NCBI GenBank assembly: GCA_025560025.1
Contig: CP048486.1
Span: 1,142,501-1,206,500, forward strand
DNA length: 64,000 nt
DNA from: Agrobacterium tumefaciens
Lineage (GTDB): Bacteria; Pseudomonadota; Alphaproteobacteria; Rhizobiales; Rhizobiaceae
Direction: 5' to 3'
Part shown: positions 56,568 to 62,631 of the stretch, in pieces
Layout of the letters: every line of letters begins with the position of its first letter
How positions within the stretch are numbered: position 1 is the stretch's first letter
Made by a program: the position numbers and the translations under genes
The notes under the pieces: model-generated
Databases searched by the model: none
Seen by the model: the letters and a program-made list of their open reading frames with translations, nothing else
What the model was told of the DNA's origin: nothing

Positions 56568-56608
56568 GTTACACTTGCTGTTTATTGAAATAGTGTAACG
56601 TGACACTT
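56568..56608. promoter_or_regulatory. MocR-type operator (two direct and one inverted repeat)
   Basis: GTTACACTT (56568-56576) and GTGACACTT (56600-56608) are direct repeats 32 bp apart, about three helical turns; AGTGTAAC (56592-56599) is the inverted complement of the first. Such sets are typical of MocR/GabR/PdxR regulators. It lies between the LysE and MocR genes. Confidence 0.6.
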
Positions 56609-56625
56609 TAAACGAGGTGGTGCCT

Positions 56626-57999
56626 GTGCTGCTGCAATCCCCCTGGACGCCCCGCCTCGCGAACATCGAGGCGAATGCAGCCGAGCGGCTGGTGCTTGCC
56701 CTTGCCGATGACATTATCGAGGGGCGGCTGGCGGGGGGTGACCGCCTGCCCGCCCATCGTGATCTGGCATGGAAACTGGGCGTTGGCCTCGGCACGGTGA
56801 CGAAAGCCTATGCGGCTCTTGAACGGCGCGGCCTGACGCGCAGCGTCAAGGGGCGGGGTACATTCGTGGCGCTGCAGGAGGCGCATGCCGATCGGCAGAT
56901 CGACCTGTCCTCCAACGCGCCACCGCCCACGCTCAACCCCCGCATTCTGGCAAAAACGCTGACCGGGATCGCGCGCAAGATCGATGCGGATCATTTCAAT
57001 CTCTACGCCCCGCCCGCCGGGCATGTGGAACACCGCCGTGTTCTGGCGCGGTGGCTGGAAACGCTGGGATTGTCCATCGATCCGTCGCATCTGGTGCTGA
57101 CGAGTGGCGCCCGTCAGGCGCTGGCGCTGGCCTTCGATCTTGCCTGCGGTCCCGACGGTCTGCTGCTGACCGAGCGGATCACCTATCCCGGCGCCCTTTC
57201 GCTTCTCCGGCGCAAGGGGTGCCTGATGCGGGGGGTGGAGATAGACGCCGAGGGTATGGTGCCTGAGGCGCTTGCGGAAGCGCTTGGCGGCACGACCCCG
57301 CGCGGTGGCAGGGCGGTCTATCTGACGCCGACATTGCACAACCCGACAACTGCCACCATGGGCGCGGCGCGACGTCAGGCCATTGCGGATATTTGTCGCC
57401 GGGCCGGCGTCTGGATCATTGAGGACGGCGTGTATGCGGCATCCGAACCCGGTTTGCGCCCCCTGGCGGCATTGGCGCCTGACATTTCATTACATGTGAA
57501 TGGATTGTCCAAATCGCTCGGTCCCGGTTTGCAGATCGGCATGCTCACGCTGCCGGCAGGATTGAAGGGCGCAGCGGAGCGTCTTTTGCAGGATGTGCCG
57601 ATGGCCCCTTCGGCGCTTTCCTGCGCGGTGGTCGAGGAGTGGCTGGCTACCGGCATCATTGCGTCGGTCCAGCGGGATCTGCATCACGAGGCGCGGCGGC
57701 GCTCTGCTCTCGCTGTTTCTCTTCTCGGTGTCAGCGAGCTGGTCTCGCATCCAGCTGCATATAATGTCTGGCTTCCGATGGAACGTGACGCCGCCGATCG
57801 TTTCGTATCCATCGCATCCGCAAGCGGTATAGGATTGACCGCTCCGAAGTCCATGATGGTGGATCCGCAGGATCAGGCAAGCGGCATTCGGTTTTGCCTC
57901 GGCGGCCCGTCATTCGACGACCTGACCGGGGCAATGATGCTTCTGGCGGGACTGCTGAAACGGTGGCCCGACGCAGCCAGTACCAAATCACGACCATGA
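56626..57999 (+). CDS. MocR-family regulator (GntR HTH + aminotransferase)
   Basis: 457 residues from GTG 56626 (GTG codons at 56617 and 56620 are also open, but the GAGG at 56614-56617 fits 56626). GntR wHTH at ~15-85 (GGDRLPAHRDLAWKLGVGLG then TVTKAYAALERRGL) linked to a PLP aminotransferase-I domain (~110-450) with the PLP Lys in NGLSKSLGPGLQIG. It should sense PLP or an amino compound and control the divergent LysE exporter. Confidence 0.92.
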   Translation: MLLQSPWTPRLANIEANAAERLVLALADDIIEGRLAGGDRLPAHRDLAWKLGVGLGTVTKAYAALERRGLTRSVKGRGTFVALQEAHADRQIDLSSNAPPPTLNPRILAKTLTGIARKIDADHFNLYAPPAGHVEHRRVLARWLETLGLSIDPSHLVLTSGARQALALAFDLACGPDGLLLTERITYPGALSLLRRKGCLMRGVEIDAEGMVPEALAEALGGTTPRGGRAVYLTPTLHNPTTATMGAARRQAIADICRRAGVWIIEDGVYAASEPGLRPLAALAPDISLHVNGLSKSLGPGLQIGMLTLPAGLKGAAERLLQDVPMAPSALSCAVVEEWLATGIIASVQRDLHHEARRRSALAVSLLGVSELVSHPAAYNVWLPMERDAADRFVSIASASGIGLTAPKSMMVDPQDQASGIRFCLGGPSFDDLTGAMMLLAGLLKRWPDAASTKSRP

Positions 58000-58023
58000 C
58001 AATCGCATAAGAGACCCGATAGC

Positions 58024-58632
58024 ATGAATAATCAAAGCCTTGTCCCTGATCAGGATATCTGGGAGCCCTGGAGCCCTGCCGAGCTTTTTCGGCGATTGAG
58101 CAACGTATCGCGACCTTGGTGCGTGGTTGGCGGATGGGCTCTCGATCTGGGGCACGGGAAGAAGACACGCGAGCATGAGGATCTGGAATTCACGGTCCTG
58201 CGTGAGGATCTGGGCATTTTCCGGCGTGAATTGAACGATATGGAATTTTACACCGTCAATGACGGCTTGCTCGAGCGGTTGGCCGCCGACCGGGAACCGG
58301 CGACGGAGATTTTCCAGATATGGTGTTTCGATCGTGCTGCCCTCCGCTGGCGGGTTGATATGATGATCGAGCCGGGAACGGATGACAGCTGGGTCTACAA
58401 AAGGGATCCGCAAATTACGCGGCCCCGCACCGAAATGGTTGCGCTGACCACAGACGGTATTCCTTACCTAAACCCCGCCGCCGTTCTGCTGTTCAAGGCA
58501 AAGCACCGCCGGCCCAAGGACGAGGAGGATTTCGCACACGCCGCGCCGAAATTGCCGGCGTCCGAGCGTCGGTGGCTGCGGGATTGTCTCGAACACCTCC
58601 ACCCCGAACACGAGTGGGCAAAGGCGCTATAG
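58024..58632 (+). CDS. Nucleotidyltransferase-like protein (ANT(2'')-type fold)
   Basis: 202 residues resembling aminoglycoside-2''-adenylyltransferase-like nucleotidyltransferases: CVVGGWALDLGHGKKTREHE is followed by D-L-E, where active enzymes have D-x-D. The second acid is thus Glu, which may weaken or change metal binding. Fewer than 25 codons separate it from the MocR gene. Resistance activity cannot be claimed; many such chromosomal proteins are of unknown function. Confidence 0.75.
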   Translation: MNNQSLVPDQDIWEPWSPAELFRRLSNVSRPWCVVGGWALDLGHGKKTREHEDLEFTVLREDLGIFRRELNDMEFYTVNDGLLERLAADREPATEIFQIWCFDRAALRWRVDMMIEPGTDDSWVYKRDPQITRPRTEMVALTTDGIPYLNPAAVLLFKAKHRRPKDEEDFAHAAPKLPASERRWLRDCLEHLHPEHEWAKAL

Positions 58633-58646
58633 GCATCGAATTGCGC

Positions 58647-59429
58647 CTATTGAGCAATCCGCTCCAGCACGCGGCTCAAAGCCTGCTTCAGCGCATCCGA
58701 ACCGCCATTGTCGTTGAAATCGTTCAAGACCTGCTCATTGAGCCCGCCTTTGGTGGCGAATTCACGGCTGAGGTCGATGAAGTCGACGTCCCTGCCGGCA
58801 TGGAGCGTCACCTCGGATAGGCCGGCGAAGAGGGGTGCAAGATAGGCGCGCCCCTTTTCTTCCGGCAGGCCGTTTTCGACAAGCCACTCCGTCGTGTGCT
58901 GCAAAATGCCGAAATAGGTGGCCATTAGCGCGCTTGCGGCGGCGAGAAGGTCGTATTCCGCCTTGGTTTCGCATTCCACCGCATTGCCGAGAACGTTGAA
59001 GATCGCCGCCGTATCCATATCGGGCGGATATATGGCGGTGACGCCCTTGCGTCGGGCAACGAAGGGCAGGGGGATCGCCTGCGTGAGGCGCACATCCGCA
59101 CCGATCCAGTCGAGAAGGGCCTGCCGGTCTGTCGCGGCAACGACGCTTATGACCCTCTGCCCATCGCGAAACCGCAAGGCGCGGATGACCTCTTCGGCGA
59201 TCTGCGGTCGGATCGCCAGCATGACGGTGTCGCAGCCGTCGACGATTGCCTGATTGTCGCCGGACACGATCACCTGCGGAAAATCGGCGGCAAGCCGGGC
59301 CGAGATATCCGCGCTGCGCTGGGAGACCATGACATGTGGCACGGCGGCGGGCTTGCCGAGCAGGCCCCTTACCATGGCATCGGTGATCGCTCCGGTTCCG
59401 ATGAAACCGATCTTCTGGGGAAGGGACAT
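58647..59429 (-). CDS. proC: Pyrroline-5-carboxylate reductase family protein
   Basis: 260 residues from ATG 59429 (MSLPQKIGFIGTGAITDAMV). NADP Rossmann motif IGFIGTGAITDAM and a C-terminal dimerisation helix region with FAGLSEVTLHAGRDVDFIDL. The canonical ProC end motif (PGGTT) is replaced by FATKGGLNEQVLND, so it is a ProC-like paralogue rather than the certain housekeeping enzyme. Downstream of the orphan atpB (114 bp), same strand. Confidence 0.8.
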   Translation of the reverse strand: MSLPQKIGFIGTGAITDAMVRGLLGKPAAVPHVMVSQRSADISARLAADFPQVIVSGDNQAIVDGCDTVMLAIRPQIAEEVIRALRFRDGQRVISVVAATDRQALLDWIGADVRLTQAIPLPFVARRKGVTAIYPPDMDTAAIFNVLGNAVECETKAEYDLLAAASALMATYFGILQHTTEWLVENGLPEEKGRAYLAPLFAGLSEVTLHAGRDVDFIDLSREFATKGGLNEQVLNDFNDNGGSDALKQALSRVLERIAQ

Positions 59430-59543
59430 GTTTGCTCCGCGCGGTGAGGGCCGAAAATACGTCGGCCATCTGATTTTCACGCAATGCTAAATTTTCAGCC
59501 CGGAATTGTCGACACGCAGGTGGCCGATTTCCAGATCGGTATG

Positions 59544-60290
59544 CTAGTGGCCCGGATGCAAGGCGTCATTGAGGTACATGCAGGTCAGCATGGTGAAGAC
59601 ATAGGCCTGAATAGCGGCCATCAGGAATTCCAGCGCCGTGATCGCGACCGTCATGAAAAGCGGTGCGATGGCGCCGATCATGCCGAGGGCATTGACGCTG
59701 GCCAGCGACACGACAAAACCGGCAAAGACCTTTAAGGTGATGTGACCGGCAAGCATGACGGCAAACAGGCGGACGGAGTGGCTGACCGGTCGCGACATAT
59801 AGGAGATGATTTCAATCGGCACGATGATGGGTGCGAGAATTGCCGGGATCCCGGCCGGCTTGAACAGCCCGAGAAAACGAATGCCGTGTTTGAAAAGCCC
59901 ATAAAGCGTGACGGTGCCGAACACCATCATGGCCAGACCGAATGTGACGATGATCTGACTGGTGACGGTGAAAGCGTAAGGAAACATGCCGATCATGTTC
60001 GCAAACAGAATGAACATGAAAAGCGAGAAGACGAAGGGGAAGAACCGCATTCCCTGCTCGCCGGCATTGTCACGCAGTGTCTTGGCGACGAACAGGTAAA
60101 GCATTTCAGCACTGGATTGCCACCGGCCGGGCACGAGGCGCGCCCTGCTCGTGGCCAGCAGCAGGAACGAACTCGCCAGGGTGACGGTGAGGAACATGTA
60201 TGCCGAGGCATTGGTGAAGCTCAGATCGATATCACCGATGGTAATTTCAACGAGAGGTTTGACTTCGAATTGCTCGATAGGGCCGGCCAT
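59544..60290 (-). CDS. Orphan F0F1 ATP synthase subunit a (AtpB paralogue)
   Basis: 248 residues from ATG 60290, after GAAGGA. A full subunit a: five to six membrane helices, the essential Arg in [20 protein letters not shown], and the C-terminal [15 protein letters not shown] typical of alphaproteobacterial AtpB. The rest of the F0 operon (atpI, atpE, atpF) is not here, so it is a standalone copy; in Rhizobiaceae the housekeeping atpB lies with atpE/atpF elsewhere. A 40-codon upstream ORF and a guanidine-II-like riboswitch precede it. Confidence 0.9.
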   Translation of the reverse strand: MAGPIEQFEVKPLVEITIGDIDLSFTNASAYMFLTVTLASSFLLLATSRARLVPGRWQSSAEMLYLFVAKTLRDNAGEQGMRFFPFVFSLFMFILFANMIGMFPYAFTVTSQIIVTFGLAMMVFGTVTLYGLFKHGIRFLGLFKPAGIPAILAPIIVPIEIISYMSRPVSHSVRLFAVMLAGHITLKVFAGFVVSLASVNALGMIGAIAPLFMTVAITALEFLMAAIQAYVFTMLTCMYLNDALHPGH

Positions 60291-60300
60291 GGAAGGTCCT

Positions 60301-60423
60301 TCAGTAGATTGCGGCAATGACGGGGACATGCTGATGCGCAAGGTCGCGGCTCTGCCGGACGCAGGAAGGCCGCGCGTTTGATGGAGCATCAGAAATGAGG
60401 AGGGTGTTCGCTAGGTCGGTCAT
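60301..60423 (-). CDS. Possible 40-residue upstream ORF before atpB paralogue
   Basis: ATG 60423 opens 41 codons starting [20 protein letters not shown] and ending VIAAIY, with its TGA at 60301 inside the atpB ribosome-binding region (TGAAGGA). GGGATCAGG lies just before the ATG. It begins right after riboswitch A, so the RNA may act on this ORF and on atpB through coupling. No homology recognised; it could be non-functional. Confidence 0.35.
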   Translation of the reverse strand: MTDLANTLLISDAPSNARPSCVRQSRDLAHQHVPVIAAIY

Positions 60424-60697
60424 CCTGATCCCAAGATTGAGAATCAGGGCCGTCCCCGGAACGCTTCAAGGCGCGGGTCGTCCCGCGCGAGCGCTTTCTA
60501 GCCAAATCGCCGGCGGGTGGCAATGGCTTTCGGGCAAATGCATCGGCGCGGGAAAGTCTGACCGCGTGGTTGGCGACAAAAATGAAGATCAAAGCCGATG
60601 ATATCAGCGTTTTCCAGCTTGCAGTGCGCTCGTGCGCACTCCGCATGGCCGTTTCCGAAATGTCTCGATAAAGCGTCTGCGGCGTTTTCCACATCAT
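60389..60697 (-). CDS. Small membrane ORF downstream of riboswitch B
   Basis: 102 codons from ATG 60697 ([20 protein letters not shown]), 16 bp after riboswitch hairpin B2, with GTGAG as a weak ribosome site. One membrane helix (~34-52, [19 protein letters not shown]), then an Arg/Ser-rich tail that is read through riboswitch A. No family recognised. The overlap with A suggests either a real small protein with a nested RNA or the remains of a gene whose 3' end was replaced. Confidence 0.4.
   Translation of the reverse strand: MMWKTPQTLYRDISETAMRSAHERTASWKTLISSALIFIFVANHAVRLSRADAFARKPLPPAGDLARKRSRGTTRALKRSGDGPDSQSWDQDDRPSEHPPHF
60446..60488 (-). promoter_or_regulatory. Guanidine-II (mini-ykkC)-like riboswitch A
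   Basis: Read on the minus strand: hairpin 1 GCGCGGG-ACGA-CCCGCGC (60488-60471, 7 bp), a 13-nt linker, then hairpin 2 GGGG-ACGG-CCCT (60457-60446; three G-C pairs and a G-T). Two tandem hairpins with ACGR tetraloops closed by G-C pairs are the defining form of guanidine-II riboswitches. It lies upstream of the 40-codon ORF and the atpB paralogue. Confidence 0.8.
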
Positions 60698-60712
60698 GAA
60701 TCTCACGATTGT

Positions 60713-60756
60713 GGGGCCGTCCCCGTTTGGTGTTGCAGAGCGCGGGCCGTCCCGCG
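60713..60756 (-). promoter_or_regulatory. Guanidine-II (mini-ykkC)-like riboswitch B
   Basis: Minus strand: hairpin 1 CGCGGG-ACGG-CCCGCG (60756-60741), a 16-nt linker, hairpin 2 GGGG-ACGG-CCCC (60724-60713). It lies between the end of chaA and the small membrane ORF at 60697. Confidence 0.82.
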
Positions 60757-60769
60757 ATGCCGGACGTTT

Positions 60770-61930
60770 TCAGGCCGTAAACAGCAGCAGCCCAAAGATC
60801 GCGAACAGCATCAGGTGCAGAAGACCCTGTACCGCGGAGGTTCGCCTGCCCAGATAGGTGAGGGTCGTCAGTGCGATGGTCAGCGTAAACAGGATGGTTT
60901 CCGTGGACGAAATTCCAAAGATCACCGTTTTGCCGGAGAGGAGGCCGACTGTCAGAACTGCCGGCACGGTCAGCCCGACTGTCGAGACGAATGCACCGAG
61001 GCACAGGTTGATTGCCCTTTGTGTCTCGTTTTTCAGCGCAGCCTTGACGGCCGTGATCGATTCCGGCGTGAAGACGATGATCGCGATGAGCACGCCGCCA
61101 ACCGCCACGGGAGCTCCGGCCCGGGCGACGCCATAATCGATGACGACGGCAAGGTCATGCGCGAGCAGCACGATCGGTAACATCAACCCGATCAGCATTG
61201 CCGAATGAGCGATGTTTTTTCTGCGGGCCCCGCCCTCCACTGGAGCATGATCATCCGTCATGCCGCGAGCGATTGGTTCCGCCAGCCGGATCGACATCCG
61301 GCCCGGTTCGGGCTGCATGAAGTGGCTGCGGTAGCGCCCCATCTGAAGGGCAAGGAACCCGCCGTAGACAATCACGGTCACGAGCGAAACCACAACGGCC
61401 TGAAGAGCGGTAAAGGTGCCGTTGCCTGCCGGCAGCGTATTCGGCACCAGCAGCGCGACCCCGGCCAATACGACCGTCATTGCGATGAAGGAGACGGCCC
61501 CCGGCGCATTATATTCCTGTTCGCCATACCGTATCGCGCCCGCGAGCAGGCAGATACCCGTCACGAGGTTGAGAATGATCATCATCACCGCGAATATGGA
61601 ATCTCGTCCGATCGTCGGCGCCTCGTTGGGCCCGAGCATCACGGCGGCAATCAGGATCACCTCGATTGCAACGATCGAGAGGGTGAGAATGAGCGTTCCG
61701 TAAGGTTCGCCCAACTGATGGGCCAGTTCGTCAGCCTCTTTCACGACGCCGAAGGCCGCCATCAGGATTGTGATAAAGAGAACGAGAAAGCAGGAGATTG
61801 CAATGGCCGGCGTCATATCGGGCGAAAGCCACGACTTACCGGTGAATTGGAAAACCACGACGACCAGCCAGGCCACGATGAGTTTGGGCCAGGGGCCCCG
61901 GATGAATGATGGAGATTTTGTATCTGACAT
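60770..61930 (-). CDS. chaA: ChaA-family Ca2+(Na+,K+)/H+ antiporter
   Basis: 386 residues from ATG 61930, with GAGG nine bases before; an ATG at 61945 touches the riboswitch hairpin and lacks a ribosome site. About 11 membrane spans in the CaCA/CAX two-fold repeat, with acidic signature regions SIVAIEVILIAAVMLGPNEA and VFTPESITAVKAALKNETQR. Exchanges cations for protons across the inner membrane. Its leader carries riboswitch C, whose second hairpin ends only a few bases before the GAGG, well placed to control translation. Confidence 0.9.
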   Translation of the reverse strand: MSDTKSPSFIRGPWPKLIVAWLVVVVFQFTGKSWLSPDMTPAIAISCFLVLFITILMAAFGVVKEADELAHQLGEPYGTLILTLSIVAIEVILIAAVMLGPNEAPTIGRDSIFAVMMIILNLVTGICLLAGAIRYGEQEYNAPGAVSFIAMTVVLAGVALLVPNTLPAGNGTFTALQAVVVSLVTVIVYGGFLALQMGRYRSHFMQPEPGRMSIRLAEPIARGMTDDHAPVEGGARRKNIAHSAMLIGLMLPIVLLAHDLAVVIDYGVARAGAPVAVGGVLIAIIVFTPESITAVKAALKNETQRAINLCLGAFVSTVGLTVPAVLTVGLLSGKTVIFGISSTETILFTLTIALTTLTYLGRRTSAVQGLLHLMLFAIFGLLLFTA

Positions 61931-61947
61931 TGCAGGCGACCTCATCT

Positions 61948-61989
61948 GGGGTCGTCCCCGGCAATCTGTCGCATTCGGGTCGTCCCGAA
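61948..61989 (-). promoter_or_regulatory. Guanidine-II (mini-ykkC)-like riboswitch C
   Basis: Minus strand: hairpin 1 TTCGGG-ACGA-CCCGAA (61989-61974), a 14-nt linker, hairpin 2 GGGG-ACGA-CCCC (61959-61948). The chaA ribosome site follows within about ten bases. The outer stem of hairpin 1 differs from copies A and B (TTC/GAA against CGC/GCG) with pairing kept. Confidence 0.87.
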
Positions 61990-62103
61990 CGAAGCTTCGT
62001 CAAGCAGCTGGCTTCAGCGATACCATGACCGGGTTCTTGAAGGCAATGGCGCTTAAATAGCTGTCTTGAAGATAGGTGCGACCGATGATAGCACCCATTT
62101 GTG

Positions 62104-62145
62104 CAGGACGACCTGCGCCATCCGGATCGAGAGGGGACGGCCCCG
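62104..62145 (+). promoter_or_regulatory. Guanidine-II (mini-ykkC)-like riboswitch D
   Basis: Plus strand: hairpin 1 GCAGG-ACGA-CCTGC (62104-62117), a 16-nt linker, hairpin 2 GGGG-ACGG-CCCC (62134-62145). A strong ribosome site GAGGAGAG (62159-62166) follows, then ATG 62172. This is the only copy on the plus strand, matching the only plus-strand gene of the group. Confidence 0.87.
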
Positions 62146-62171
62146 TGTGTAAAGAACACGAGGAGAGAGCC

Positions 62172-62231
62172 ATGATCCCTTCCGATTACCCTGTGCAGAT
62201 TTGCCTTCTTTCTCCGGCGCGACCTTGTTGA
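62172..62231 (+). CDS. 19-residue leader ORF before mrpF
   Basis: ATG 62172, six bases after GAGGAGAG, opens MIPSDYPVQICLLSPARPC and stops at 62231, three bases before the GTG (62235) of the mrpF-like gene, which itself lacks a good ribosome site. Translation of mrpF is therefore probably coupled to this short ORF, which the riboswitch could gate. Confidence 0.5.
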   Translation: MIPSDYPVQICLLSPARPC

Positions 62232-62234
62232 GCG

Positions 62235-62528
62235 GTGTCGGCGATGTTGAGTTCGGATATCATTTATTGGTCGACCAGTTTTGCCCAGGGAATGCTTCTG
62301 CTTTCCATGGCGCTTGCCACATATCGCCTGATCAAGGGGCCACGCGCGCAAGATCGTGTCATGGCTGTCGATACCATCTACAATCTGGGAATATTACAGG
62401 CGCTGGTGTTGGCGATTAAAACCGGAAACGCCCTCTACCTTCCCTTCATTCTCATCCTTGCAGTTCTCGGCTTCGTTTCGACGGTCGCGCTGGCGAAGTT
62501 TCTCATGCGAGGTGAGGTGATCGAGTAA
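62235..62528 (+). CDS. Orphan MrpF/MnhF-like antiporter subunit
   Basis: 97 residues from GTG 62235 (or 94 from ATG 62244). Three membrane helices and the MrpF hallmark ATYRLIKGPRAQDRVMAVDT, then ALYLPFILILAVLGFVSTVA. MrpF is normally one of six or seven subunits of the Mrp Na+/H+ antiporter (mrpABCDEFG); none of the others is here. It follows riboswitch D and a leader ORF. The 103 bp after it, up to the monooxygenase gene, hold only a weak hairpin (near 62569-62588). Confidence 0.85.
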   Translation: MSAMLSSDIIYWSTSFAQGMLLLSMALATYRLIKGPRAQDRVMAVDTIYNLGILQALVLAIKTGNALYLPFILILAVLGFVSTVALAKFLMRGEVIE

Positions 62529-62631
62529 CGGGTTGGCTTCGGTCGTGTCGGTAAAATGCTGGAGCTGGCGGCGGCTTTTGCCGCCGTCAAGCGCATCGTT
62601 AAGCAAGGCCGATTCCCTGCTTCAGCTACTG

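Noticed and set aside
62565..62590. GGCGGC/GCCGCC hairpin after mrpF as a terminator
   Set aside because: Arms are imperfect and no T run follows on either strand.
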